Below are positions 1 to 8,679 of a DNA stretch of 64,000 nucleotides, piece after piece. The stretch lies in contig NZ_JADX01000005.1 in assembly GCF_000518605.1 (NCBI RefSeq), positions 124,001 through 188,000 on the forward strand, given 5' to 3'. Within the stretch, counting starts at the first letter, position 1. Every line of letters begins with the position of its first letter. This DNA comes from Shewanella fidelis ATCC BAA-318 (GTDB taxonomy: Bacteria > Pseudomonadota > Gammaproteobacteria > Enterobacterales > Shewanellaceae). Below the pieces are notes generated by a model that had not been told where the DNA came from, did not search any database, and saw only the letters and a list, made by a program, of their open reading frames with translations. A program made the position numbers and the translations under genes.

Positions 1-342
1 GTTGAAGCGCTACAAGAGAAGCATGGCTTTTTAGATCAAGGCATAGTGATCCGCATGACGGGTTGTCCTAATGGTTGTGCTCGTCCATTTGCTGCTGAAA
101 TCGGTTTAGTAGGTAAAGCGCCGGGGCGTTATAACTTGTATTTAGGCGCTAGTTTTGAAGGTACTCGTTTAAACAAACTGTATCGTGAGAATATCCAAGA
201 AGCGGAGATCCTCGCGGAACTTGATGCTCTGTTTGCGCGTTATGTAGAAGAACGAGAAGAGGGTGAAACTTTTGGTAATTACACTGTACGCAGTGGTGTA
301 GTTGCCGCAGTTAATGATGCGGCTAAGGATTTTCATGGCTAA
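1..342 (+). CDS. cysI: Sulfite reductase hemoprotein beta subunit, C-terminal part
   Basis: This is the last 113 codons of assimilatory sulfite reductase beta subunit, which reduces sulfite to sulfide with electrons from CysJ. The frame is open from base 1, so the gene starts outside the window. The visible motif TGCPNGC holds the second Cys pair (C-x3-C) of the 4Fe-4S/siroheme site, followed by the family's [17 protein letters not shown] stretch. The last 8 bases overlap the start of cysH, so the two are probably translationally coupled. The assignment rests on close motif agreement with E. coli CysI. Confidence 0.97.
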   Translation, partial: VEALQEKHGFLDQGIVIRMTGCPNGCARPFAAEIGLVGKAPGRYNLYLGASFEGTRLNKLYRENIQEAEILAELDALFARYVEEREEGETFGNYTVRSGVVAAVNDAAKDFHG

Positions 343-1096
343 TACTTTTGAGTCAGTGATAACTGCTGATGAGCTGCAAGCCTTGTTGGACGCGCCTAAA
401 GTGGAGCAACAAGCAGAATTAGCCCGAGTTAATGCTTATTTGGAAGCATTAACTCCGGTTGAGCGAGTCAAGTGGGCATTGCAGTATCTACCGGGTAACC
501 ATGCCCTCTCATCCAGCTTTGGTATACAAGCTGCGGTGATGTTGCATATGGTTAGTCGTGAAAAAGCTGATATCCCTGTATTGCTCACAGATACTGGCTA
601 TTTGTTCAGTGAGACTTACCAATTTATTGATGAATTAACAGAGCGCCTAAGTTTAAATCTTAAAGTGTATTCGTCGCCGTTTAGTTCAGCTTGGCAAGAA
701 GCGCGTTTCGGTAAGTTGTGGGAGCAGGATATTGATGGGTTGGATAAATATAACCAGATCAATAAAGTCGAGCCGATGCAGCGAGCCTTAAACGAGCAAC
801 AGGTTGGCACTTGGTTTGCGGGACTTAGACGCTCACAGTCAAGCACGCGTGAAGATTTACCTGTGTTAGCGATTCATGGCCAACGCTATAAAATCTTGCC
901 GATAATTGATTGGAGCAATAAGCAAGTCCATGAGTATTTAACCGAGTTTGAGCTGCCTTATCATCCGTTATGGGATCATGGTTATGTTTCTGTCGGCGAT
1001 ACGCACTCGAGTAAACCACTTGAGTTAGGGATGACAGAAGAGCAAACACGCTTTAATGGCTTAAAACGTGAGTGCGGATTACATTTTGATATTTAG
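335..1096 (+). CDS. cysH: Phosphoadenylyl-sulfate (PAPS) reductase, thioredoxin-dependent
   Basis: CysH reduces PAPS to sulfite and 3',5'-ADP in the cytoplasm, just upstream of sulfite reductase in sulfate assimilation. The start chosen is ATG 335, after an AAGGA-like site and inside the end of cysI; a longer frame from 302 lacks such a site. The 253-residue protein has the PP-loop-like SSSFGIQ near residue 60, [11 protein letters not shown], and the C-terminal KRECGLH with catalytic Cys247. It lacks the extra Cys pairs of APS reductases, so PAPS is the likely substrate, matching the CysC kinase at 18.9 kb. Confidence 0.97.
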   Translation: MANTFESVITADELQALLDAPKVEQQAELARVNAYLEALTPVERVKWALQYLPGNHALSSSFGIQAAVMLHMVSREKADIPVLLTDTGYLFSETYQFIDELTERLSLNLKVYSSPFSSAWQEARFGKLWEQDIDGLDKYNQINKVEPMQRALNEQQVGTWFAGLRRSQSSTREDLPVLAIHGQRYKILPIIDWSNKQVHEYLTEFELPYHPLWDHGYVSVGDTHSSKPLELGMTEEQTRFNGLKRECGLHFDI

Positions 1097-1102
1097 TAGT
1101 AT

Positions 1103-1140
1103 AAGTGAGCACCTAATCTAGCCGTGCTCACTTTGTTTAA
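1103..1140 (+). terminator. Intrinsic terminator after cysH
   Basis: A perfect 10-bp stem (AAGTGAGCAC with GTGCTCACTT) around an 11-nt loop is followed by TTTGTTT. It lies 7 bases after the cysH stop and closes the cysIH transcript. Confidence 0.85.
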
Positions 1141-1790
1141 GTTGTACTGATGTACTACTTGAAACTTCTTGAAATGATAGAGCAGTAAAAACTATGATTG
1201 CTTGTAAGGTTATGTAATTAAATGGTTTTAAGCCTTTAGTATTAAATTTTGTTTAATTTTGTACATTATTACTCACAGAGTTATGCACAGTGGTTTTATT
1301 TAGGCTATAGTTGAGCATTCCCGTAGATGGTTTTAAGAAGCTGTTCTGCACTTAGAGTTAATTTGACTCAACGGTTTTTAGTCTTCCACTGATTAAGTTA
1401 CACATTCTTGATTAGCTAAAAACTATAAGCAGAGCTGTCAGTATCGAATAAACCAAGTTTGATTGTATAGCGTCATATTTTGGCAGTAACTCGACGCTAA
1501 AATCGAACACTTTGATTGGCTTGCTGGCGCTAGCTTATCAAGCGAACTATCCCCAGGTAGCTCCGAAGTAAAGAGTTACCTGGGGTTTTTGTTTGTGTCG
1601 AGTTTAGTATCTGCTATCACATTTTGGGCTGCATACATTTTCCCTTTTTCATTTCATACAACTATGCCGATGTCCCCTGGTTTTACGTAAAGCAGGGCAA
1701 GGTTGGAATTGTGTATTAACAATGTTGTACTATTGAGTTCGTTTTTGCGTATTCACGCATTTATTGGATTAAAATTAAATGGAGTTTTGA
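1141..1790. other. Long non-coding stretch after cysH
   Basis: No convincing reading frame occurs in these 650 bases. The stretch lies beyond the cysH terminator and contains a second intrinsic terminator at 1551-1590 that belongs to no visible gene. A TATAGT box at about 1305 is a possible minus-10 element. The last part should hold the promoter of the gene at 1791. Confidence 0.6.
1551..1594 (+). terminator. Orphan intrinsic terminator, possible sRNA end
   Basis: A strong stem is formed by CCCCAGGTA and TACCTGGGG, extended inward by CTC/GAG across one mismatch, and followed by TTTTTGTTT. The cysH terminator lies 410 bases upstream, so this one probably ends a separate, possibly non-coding, transcript. 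I do not recognise the RNA. Confidence 0.7.
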
Positions 1791-3515
1791 ATGAATAAGA
1801 TGCTTATCGCTGCAGCAGTTGTCGCTGCCGGTGCTGGTGGATATTGGTATAGCCAGCAATCGGCACCATTGTCGACGAGCGATGATGTTGTACTAAGTTA
1901 TGTACCAGCAGATACCCCAGTTTTTTCTGCTCAGTTGCAACCATTCCCAATTAAGTCTTATATCAACTCTCTTTCAGAGGCCTACCGCCAGTATCCACCA
2001 GAGGCACTTAGCGAACTTGAAAATGAGCCCGATGAACGGGCGCAGTTTTTTGTCAGCCTTTTTAAGTCATATACAGCAGCAATGAAAGACGGTGATACTT
2101 TCACTAAAACCTTTGGTCTGGCTGATAATATCCGTAGTTACCTGTATAGCCTTGGTGCTATGCCTGTACTAAAAGTTGAAGTCGAAGATGCCGACGCAAT
2201 ATGGGCGCTTCTTGATAAAGCTGAAGCGGAAAGTGGTTTGGCGCACACTTTAGGTAACTTGAAAGGCGCTGAGTACCGCAGCTACTTGCTTACTGATCCT
2301 GAAGAGCAACAGCAGATAAGTTTAGTGTTTGCAGTGCGTGACGGCATCTTTACTACAACACTTAGTACTTCATTCCTTGATGCCAGCGTACTTGAAAATG
2401 CACTTGGTGTAACGCCAGTTGATAACTCTATTGTTGATGCAAAGATTATTGAAAACATTATTAATAAACATGGCTTTACTAATGAAGGTGTGAGTTACAT
2501 AAACCACCAAGAGATAGTCACGGGGTTAACAAGTACTGATGGTAATCAGCTAGCGGGTCAGTTATCGAAGCTTTATGGGATCATGGGTGAAGATCCTATC
2601 GACTATCTTAAAACCCCAGCTTGTCGTGCTGAGTTTGCAGCAATTGCCAGCAATTGGCCACGCACAGTAGCAGGCTATGATGAGCTAAGAGTGACAGACA
2701 ATATCACCGAGTTAGGCTTTAGAACTGTCATTGAAGGTAACAATAAAGTGCTACTCGATGCTTATCAAAAGTTACGAGGTTTCTTACCTGCTTACACTCA
2801 AGATATTGACAATACAGTATTTAATATAGGTTTGGGTGTTGATATAAACCAAATGGTACCGGCTTTAACGACCATTTGGGACGATATGCTAACTCCTGAA
2901 TACCAATGTGAACCTCTTGCGGCAATGCAAATGCAGATGAGCCAGCAAAGCCCAGCGATGCTAGGCATGTTTACAGGTATGGCAAATGGGGTTAAGGGCT
3001 TAGGCGTATCACTGGTTGATTATAAAATTAGTGATGATGTGAATTCGCCACAGCTTGAAAGCTTAGATGCGGTGGTTAGTTTGTCTGCTGATAACCCAGC
3101 GATTTTGTTCAATATGGCTAAGTCATTTATGCCTGAACTGGCTAATGTTCAGTTGCCTGAAAATGGCGATGCAATTGAGTTGTCATCGATATTACCTATT
3201 CCTGCTGAAATGAATATTGCACCTAAGCTGGCATTAAAGGGTCAGCATTTAGTGTTGTTTTCAGGTGATAAAGGGGCGGCGATAGCTAATGATCTGCAAA
3301 ATGAGTCTTTACAAAACAATGGGTTGTTTATGATGTCTACTGACTATATGAAATTGATCGACCCATTGATAACTTTTGTTGAGATGACAGGTGAGCCGAT
3401 CCCTGAAGAATTAGAGGCGATGAAACACTACGATATGCGAACGAAGTTCAGTATCGACTTTAAGCCGGAAGGGGTTGAGATTGATGTCCATGCTAATTCT
3501 CGCTCATCTAAATAA
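1791..3515 (+). CDS. Secreted or membrane-anchored protein of unknown function
   Basis: I do not recognise a characterised family with confidence. The 574-residue protein starts with a hydrophobic segment (residues 3-20, AAAVVAAGAGG) that could be a signal anchor, followed by an acidic, mostly soluble domain. The phrase YVPADTPVFSAQL after the anchor recalls the opening of DUF3352 proteins, but this is only a resemblance. Two Cys residues in the middle may form a periplasmic disulfide. ATG 1791 follows a GGAG site. The gene stands alone, with its own terminator at 3556, and a periplasmic location is inferred. Confidence 0.75.
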   Translation: MNKMLIAAAVVAAGAGGYWYSQQSAPLSTSDDVVLSYVPADTPVFSAQLQPFPIKSYINSLSEAYRQYPPEALSELENEPDERAQFFVSLFKSYTAAMKDGDTFTKTFGLADNIRSYLYSLGAMPVLKVEVEDADAIWALLDKAEAESGLAHTLGNLKGAEYRSYLLTDPEEQQQISLVFAVRDGIFTTTLSTSFLDASVLENALGVTPVDNSIVDAKIIENIINKHGFTNEGVSYINHQEIVTGLTSTDGNQLAGQLSKLYGIMGEDPIDYLKTPACRAEFAAIASNWPRTVAGYDELRVTDNITELGFRTVIEGNNKVLLDAYQKLRGFLPAYTQDIDNTVFNIGLGVDINQMVPALTTIWDDMLTPEYQCEPLAAMQMQMSQQSPAMLGMFTGMANGVKGLGVSLVDYKISDDVNSPQLESLDAVVSLSADNPAILFNMAKSFMPELANVQLPENGDAIELSSILPIPAEMNIAPKLALKGQHLVLFSGDKGAAIANDLQNESLQNNGLFMMSTDYMKLIDPLITFVEMTGEPIPEELEAMKHYDMRTKFSIDFKPEGVEIDVHANSRSSK

Positions 3516-3555
3516 GCGGCGTATGCCATAATGGCTTATACCAATTAGTTTTATT

Positions 3556-3584
3556 CGCCAGTCCATTGGGGCTGGCGTTTTTTT
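3556..3584 (+). terminator. Intrinsic terminator
   Basis: A 9-bp stem with one G-U pair (CGCCAGTCC with GGGGCTGGCG) is followed by seven T residues. It ends the transcript of the gene at 1791. Confidence 0.88.
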
Positions 3585-3609
3585 AGTTGAATCAAGCGTT
3601 GGAGTGAAC

Positions 3610-4035
3610 ATGGCGTCGCAAGTTGTAAGTGGTTTATTTTTAAAAGCAAACGAAGTGAGAGTGGTGACGTTGTCAGGCTACCGTGGTGAGCATGAGCTGA
3701 TTGCCCCTAAAGTGAATAAGTTCAGCTTGCTTAAGAATCCGCAGCAAGGCGATGTGCAGCAATTTATTGCTCAGTTGCAAGCTTATATCAGCGAGCATCA
3801 TGTTGCTAAAGTTGTACTTAACCGACGGGCGACCTCTGGCCAAGGCGCTGGTGGCGCAGGAACATTTTTAATGGAAGGCGCAATCTTAGCCTGTATTGGG
3901 GTTGATATTGAGTTTGTTCACCCTGCAACTCTTAGAGCAACTGATAAACGCTGTGGTGCACTAAAACCTGCTAAACCTACGACTGTAGATTTAGGTAAAG
4001 CCTATGATTTAGCATTTGAGGCTTTAGTGGATTAG
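3610..4035 (+). CDS. DUF3010-like cytoplasmic protein
   Basis: This 141-residue protein has no signal peptide or membrane segment. Its layout, a short beta-rich N-terminus, a KVVLNRRATSGQGAGGAG glycine-rich turn, then VEFVHPATLRATDK, resembles the DUF3010 family, which has no established function. The start is ATG 3610 because GGAG at 3601-3604 sits five bases upstream; an earlier GTG at 3604 would overlap that site. It is flanked by terminators or gaps on both sides and appears to be a single-gene unit. Confidence 0.75.
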   Translation: MASQVVSGLFLKANEVRVVTLSGYRGEHELIAPKVNKFSLLKNPQQGDVQQFIAQLQAYISEHHVAKVVLNRRATSGQGAGGAGTFLMEGAILACIGVDIEFVHPATLRATDKRCGALKPAKPTTVDLGKAYDLAFEALVD

Positions 4036-4167
4036 TATCGACAACTAAAAATGATCTTTTGTCGGCGAGCTGCGTATCACAAGTTAACTAACGATTTACG
4101 CTGGCATCGCTTACTGATGAGCTTAGCTAAGTAAACGGAACTATTTAAAAGGGATAGGTATATAACC

Positions 4168-4725
4168 ATGATTAAACTGCTTTCAAAACTGACACTAACA
4201 GCACTTTTTTGTCTGTCATTTACGGCTCAGGCTACTGATTTAAAAGTAGGTGATGTTGCACCAAACTTTAAATTACAGGCAACTGATGGTCATTTCTATC
4301 AATTGAGTGACTACAAGGGAAAACAAAACTTGGTGTTGGCTTGGTACCCAATGGCAAACACTCGAGGCTGTACTTTAGAATGTAAGTCGCTTGTAGAAAA
4401 GGGACACTTGATCCGCGAGTACAACGCCGTTTATATGATGGCAAGTGTTGATGATTTAGAAGACAACCAAGCTTTTGCCCGTGAGCAAAAAGCTGATTTC
4501 CCTATGCTAAGCGACCCAACGAAAGAAACGGCAAAAGCCTATGATGTGCTCAATATCATGCGTGTAGCCAATCGTGTCACTTTTTACATTGGCAAAGATG
4601 GTAAAATTCTAAAGATTGATGAAGACATTAACGCCAAAACAGCGGCTGAAGATATTGCAGCAGCATTGGGCGAATTAAATGTTGAGAAAGCTGACAATAA
4701 CAGCCAAACAGCAAAGTCAGAATAG
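4168..4725 (+). CDS. Periplasmic peroxiredoxin (AhpC/TSA, Bcp-like)
   Basis: A thiol peroxidase expected to reduce hydrogen peroxide or organic peroxides. The peroxidatic signature P-x3-T-x2-C is present as PMANTRGC with Cys68, and a second Cys72 follows at x3 spacing; E. coli Bcp has x4, so a resolving role for Cys72 is uncertain. Residues 1-22 look like a Sec signal peptide ending FTAQA, so the enzyme should be exported, unlike classical cytoplasmic Bcp. The C-terminal 15 residues form a polar tail. The gene is monocistronic with a strong terminator. Confidence 0.88.
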   Translation: MIKLLSKLTLTALFCLSFTAQATDLKVGDVAPNFKLQATDGHFYQLSDYKGKQNLVLAWYPMANTRGCTLECKSLVEKGHLIREYNAVYMMASVDDLEDNQAFAREQKADFPMLSDPTKETAKAYDVLNIMRVANRVTFYIGKDGKILKIDEDINAKTAAEDIAAALGELNVEKADNNSQTAKSE

Positions 4726-4738
4726 GCATTGGTATACA

Positions 4739-4771
4739 AGCCCCGCAGTTGCTAACTGGCGGGGCTTTTTT
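4739..4771 (+). terminator. Intrinsic terminator after peroxiredoxin gene
   Basis: AGCCCCGC and GCGGGGCT pair, with an inner AGTT/AACT and a single-base bulge, followed by a run of T. It also separates the gene from the convergent RIO kinase. Confidence 0.88.
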
Positions 4772-4788
4772 ATTTCATGCTTGAAAAA

Positions 4789-5649
4789 CTAATCTTCAGT
4801 CTCTGCTTGACCTTCAATGCGGGCTTTTCGTAGTTGTTGTTCTTCAAATGCAGCTTGGATCTCAGCCAAGACTGCATCGATATCTGCAGTATGTTCGCTT
4901 TCAACAAAATCGCCAGTCAGCTCGGTATCAGGTGTTAATTTGCCTGACTCAAATTTTAGCCACATCTCTTGTGCGTACTTAGTCTTAAGCAATGATGGGG
5001 CAAACTGACCATAGTACTGTGTCATATTATTCACATCACGCAAAAGCATACGTTTGGCATTATTGTTCGCTGCGGCATCAACCGCTTGGGGCAAATCAAT
5101 AATTACTGGGCCGTTATCATCTAATAGTACGTTAAACTCTGACAAATCACCGTGGATAAGACCTGCGCATAGCATGCGTTGTACATCTTTCATCACCATA
5201 GCATGATGAGAGATAGCGACTTCTGGTGTAAGCGTGACATCATTGAGTCGCGGGGCGACATAGCCAGCCTCATCAGTGATTAGCTCCATAAGCAGCACGC
5301 CATCAAAACAGCCATAAGGTGTCGGTACTCTAACGCCTGCATAAGCCAGTTTGAAAAGCGCGTCTACTTCGGCACTTTGCCAAGCTTGTTCCTGTTCTTT
5401 GCGGCCATAATTAGAGCCTTTTTCCATGGCTCTAGCGCGGCGTGAGTTACGGCTTTTACGGCCTTCTCTGTATTCGACCGCTTTTTTAAAGCTACGTTTA
5501 TCAGCTTCTTTATAGATTTTGGCGCAACGGATGTCATCACCACATCTTACTATGTATACATCGGCTTCTTTGCCGCTCATTAATGGACGAATTACTTCGT
5601 CAATGAGTCCTTCATCAACCAGAGGTTGGAGTCGTTTTGGGGTTTTCAT
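4789..5649 (-). CDS. RIO-family serine protein kinase
   Basis: A RIO1-like atypical kinase of 286 residues. Visible elements are the Lys-containing strand CAKIYK (Lys44), the catalytic loop LIHGDLSEFN (Asp168, Asn173) and the metal-binding IIDLPQAV (Asp185). The basic stretch at residues 51-84 is typical of the RIO1 flexible loop. In archaea and eukaryotes RIO kinases act in ribosome maturation; the bacterial substrate is not known to me. The gene is transcribed toward the peroxiredoxin gene. The start follows AAGGGCG. Confidence 0.93.
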   Translation of the reverse strand: MKTPKRLQPLVDEGLIDEVIRPLMSGKEADVYIVRCGDDIRCAKIYKEADKRSFKKAVEYREGRKSRNSRRARAMEKGSNYGRKEQEQAWQSAEVDALFKLAYAGVRVPTPYGCFDGVLLMELITDEAGYVAPRLNDVTLTPEVAISHHAMVMKDVQRMLCAGLIHGDLSEFNVLLDDNGPVIIDLPQAVDAAANNNAKRMLLRDVNNMTQYYGQFAPSLLKTKYAQEMWLKFESGKLTPDTELTGDFVESEHTADIDAVLAEIQAAFEEQQLRKARIEGQAETED

Positions 5650-5760
5650 AGCGCCCTTATACCTCAGTTACTTGGATGATGGAATGAATTACGCAAATAT
5701 CATGGAAAAAGGTGACAATTTTCTAGAGAAAGAGGTGACTAGAGCTAAATCTGGGGAATG

Positions 5761-5813
5761 CTCTCCTCGAGTGACTTGTTTTGTGTCTGCTGATTTTCAT
5801 CACTCAAGGAGAG
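5761..5813. repeat. Large inverted repeat between the M66 gene and the RIO kinase gene
   Basis: CTCTCCTCGAGTGA and TCACTCAAGGAGAG form a 14-bp stem with one mismatch around a 25-nt loop. On the minus strand, where it follows the metalloprotease gene, no T run follows, so it is not a standard terminator in that direction. On the plus strand GAGGTTTTATTT follows. Confidence 0.6.
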
Positions 5814-5836
5814 GAGGTTTTATTTAGGCTTTAACA

Positions 5837-8485
5837 TTATTCAATATCAGAAATATAGGTCCAAAACTTGTTATTACCTTTGTTAGAAGGGAAGTACCAG
5901 TAACGCAGATCATCACCTAGCCCCGTTAGCATAAATAGTTCTTTGTCACCGGTCTTAGGGTTATCGAATATAAATAGATCTCCAATATTACCGAATCGTT
6001 CATTATCTCCCCACTTGTAGTATGTATTGCCATCTCCGTTTACGGTATACGACAAAGGACTTTTTGTTGGTTCAATTTGTCGTGAAGCTAACGAATTTGA
6101 GTTGCATCGAACAGTAGCACTTTGTGGTACAGCATCTTCTGCGATGTTGATATGAAACTTGTTCATTACAGTGTCATTTCTGCGGCTATTAGCCAGTTTA
6201 TAGGCTAGCCGTTGACCACTGCTTGTTTCTACCTGTAATTGACAGCTGTTTTGAGATATATGGCCACTGTCATCGTTGTAGGTGAAACCATATGAGCCAT
6301 GTAATGCAGGGTAAATATAGCTAGGTAGGATCCCTTCAGGATCGTAATAGCCCACAAGAGTCGTGACAGGCACTCCAAATGCTGTTGGTACTTTGGCTAT
6401 CGTTAGATCTGGGGCGTTAGATTCATTCCAAGTGATACCATCTGAAGTATATGACGTATTGAAGCCAGTAGCGATGATAAAGCTGTCATCATTAATATTG
6501 AGATGACTATCGTAACCTGCTTTATGGTTAAAGCTAATCGTTTTGCCTATGTTACTAATCGATGCTTTAGGTATATCAATATACTTGGCCCAATTACCAT
6601 TAGACATAGCAATCGTTACTTGATCATATTGGTTAACTAATTGGCTTAGGTATTGCTCTGATAGCTCGCTTATCGATGCATTAATTTGCTCGCCATCGTT
6701 GACTCTGTGTTGATAGGGTTCCATCGTGTGTGTTTCAGCATTCCATAGCCTAAAACCGGTTGCTGAGTCACTTGAAAACACGGCTTTTGATTCTAGATTT
6801 TGTTGGATATGCGCTGCCGTGTAGGGCGTGTAGAGTGTAAAACGGTTGGCTGATGACATCGGCTTACCGCCAGCCATGGCATCAGAGCCATATTTTCGGC
6901 CTTCAAAAGGCGCTTGGCATTCGCCTTTGCGACAAGCACTTCCATCCGTTATTTTGCTGTACATATTAGGAATAAATTTATTCAGTTCGCTGTCCCATCC
7001 CCAAGTGGAATTGATTGCGTCAGCAGGACGATGAATTGAACCGTTAAAGCCACCAGGATAATGACCAATACCAAAGTTGTGGCCAACTTCGTGACTAAAT
7101 TCATTCCCTAAAGATGAGTCGAGAGTGACCATACCACCGCCACCTGAGCCGCCATGGGTGACAATACCGTTTTGATAATTGCCTCGGCTATTATGGGCAG
7201 TTAGCTGAGAAACCGAGTATGGATGCGCATCTACCCCTATACCGGCACTGCTATTAATGCCATAGTTGGCATTGTTAATACCAATAGAAATCAACTCTTT
7301 GCCTATTCTTTGACGCATTGTTCCGCTGTGCCAATCGCCAGTGCTAGGATCGAAATCAGTCAGTAATGTGCCATCTGGCAGCATGACTTCCGCTAGATAA
7401 ACTGTCTCATATTGGCTTACTGTCATGCGGCTAACGGGAAGAGTTTGGAAGTACTCGCGTTGAGCAGTGGGATCTGTTGCAAAGTCAAATTCGCCACGAG
7501 GTGCTGTCAGCATACCGATATCAATGGTATGTAAAAGTAGCTCAGAAGGTGCGCCGACCTTTACGTCGGTTAACTCGCCTGAAAGCTCTCCATGACTGAA
7601 CTGCATTTTGAATCCTGGCTGGATCCAGTTGGCTGGAATTTTGAGGCTCCAAGTGTTTTCCGCATAGGTTAGGGTATTGTTTATTAAGTCACTTTCTTGG
7701 AACCACTGACCGTTGATGCATTTAAATGTTAGTGACTGATGGCGAGATATAGAAGCAGTGCGCTCACCGTAATGTATTGTTGATGCGTAACCGGCTTTGG
7801 AGCTAATTTTAACCACTTTCCCACTTAATGCATCGCTGTTGGGTAAATAGATATTTTTGGTCCAAATATAATCAGCAGTGTTGATCTCGACGAGTTCATT
7901 TGACTCGAGCGTGGCGAATAACAGTGCTGCGCTTGGGTCATTCAACTGATTTATTGTCGTGGATGTATTTAACACCGCAGAGTTGCCTGGCATTGGTGTG
8001 AAGTCTACTTCGCTTGGTAATACATTCCCTGTTGCGTACACGGTAGTTGGCAGATTAGCCGGAGGGGCAAGTTTCATTGTTCCAAGGTTACGCCCTTGCT
8101 TATCAATGGCTGTTACATACATGGGTATCGCTGTATTTAGGTCTGTTTGTTTTGGTTTGACCATGAGTAGCGAGGCACGCTGAGCGATAAGATGTGGCTG
8201 GATATCGCCTTCAACTCCATGCTTTGAAGGAATAATCTGGCTTTGCGCAAAGGAGACTGACGCCGCTAGGCTTCCCTCTAAGTCACTAGGAAAATCATTA
8301 TTATTAAATACCAGTAGCGAGCTTGTGGACGGCAAGGCTTCAGCTGTCACTGTTGTGCTATAGCTCGCAGCTGAGGTCAATAGCGTTGCAATGACCGTAG
8401 CTAGGTAGGTGTTTTTGAAACAAGCATGACTTAACGAAATAGTTAACGGTTTTGAAGTTGGTGAAGTCGGGAATTTAGATAACAT
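5837..8485 (-). CDS. M66 zinc metalloprotease, StcE/TagA (mucinase) family
   Basis: An 882-residue secreted protease, close in length to E. coli StcE (about 900). The zinc motif is HEVGHNFGIGH (His465, Glu466, His469, His475), followed by the StcE-like GSIHRPA and NSTWGWDSELNKFIPN. Members of this family cleave O-glycosylated, mucin-like glycoproteins and are usually exported through the type II system. An N-terminal hydrophobic segment at about residues 27-42 fits a signal peptide with a long n-region. Cys residues in the C-terminal third suggest disulfides. It lies beside a GbpA-like gene, the pairing of functions known from Vibrio colonisation factors. The start follows AAAGGA. Confidence 0.92.
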   Translation of the reverse strand: MLSKFPTSPTSKPLTISLSHACFKNTYLATVIATLLTSAASYSTTVTAEALPSTSSLLVFNNNDFPSDLEGSLAASVSFAQSQIIPSKHGVEGDIQPHLIAQRASLLMVKPKQTDLNTAIPMYVTAIDKQGRNLGTMKLAPPANLPTTVYATGNVLPSEVDFTPMPGNSAVLNTSTTINQLNDPSAALLFATLESNELVEINTADYIWTKNIYLPNSDALSGKVVKISSKAGYASTIHYGERTASISRHQSLTFKCINGQWFQESDLINNTLTYAENTWSLKIPANWIQPGFKMQFSHGELSGELTDVKVGAPSELLLHTIDIGMLTAPRGEFDFATDPTAQREYFQTLPVSRMTVSQYETVYLAEVMLPDGTLLTDFDPSTGDWHSGTMRQRIGKELISIGINNANYGINSSAGIGVDAHPYSVSQLTAHNSRGNYQNGIVTHGGSGGGGMVTLDSSLGNEFSHEVGHNFGIGHYPGGFNGSIHRPADAINSTWGWDSELNKFIPNMYSKITDGSACRKGECQAPFEGRKYGSDAMAGGKPMSSANRFTLYTPYTAAHIQQNLESKAVFSSDSATGFRLWNAETHTMEPYQHRVNDGEQINASISELSEQYLSQLVNQYDQVTIAMSNGNWAKYIDIPKASISNIGKTISFNHKAGYDSHLNINDDSFIIATGFNTSYTSDGITWNESNAPDLTIAKVPTAFGVPVTTLVGYYDPEGILPSYIYPALHGSYGFTYNDDSGHISQNSCQLQVETSSGQRLAYKLANSRRNDTVMNKFHINIAEDAVPQSATVRCNSNSLASRQIEPTKSPLSYTVNGDGNTYYKWGDNERFGNIGDLFIFDNPKTGDKELFMLTGLGDDLRYWYFPSNKGNNKFWTYISDIE

Positions 8486-8536
8486 AGTGAGTCCTTTTAT
8501 GATGTGATATCGACTAAAAGGGCAAAACGATTGTTT

Positions 8537-8565
8537 AAAAAGATAGACAGCATAAGCTGTCTATC
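8537..8565 (-). terminator. Intrinsic terminator of the gbpA-like gene
   Basis: GATAGACAGC and GCTGTCTATC pair around a four-base loop and, read on the minus strand, are followed by TTTTTAAAC. It shows that the GbpA-like gene and the M66 protease gene are separate transcripts. Confidence 0.85.
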
Positions 8566-8679
8566 ATTTCAATAAAGTGCAAGAGAATTAGCGATAGCGT
8601 TTATTCATCATATTTCCATCGCTAAGACGCTAACTAACTTGATTACGAGTTTGCCCATGGTGTGTAGAGTGCAAACTTT

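Noticed and set aside
5519-5827. A 102-codon plus-strand frame at the start of the RIO kinase gene
   Set aside because: It runs antisense through the kinase N-terminus and then through an inverted repeat; no ribosome site or family resemblance.
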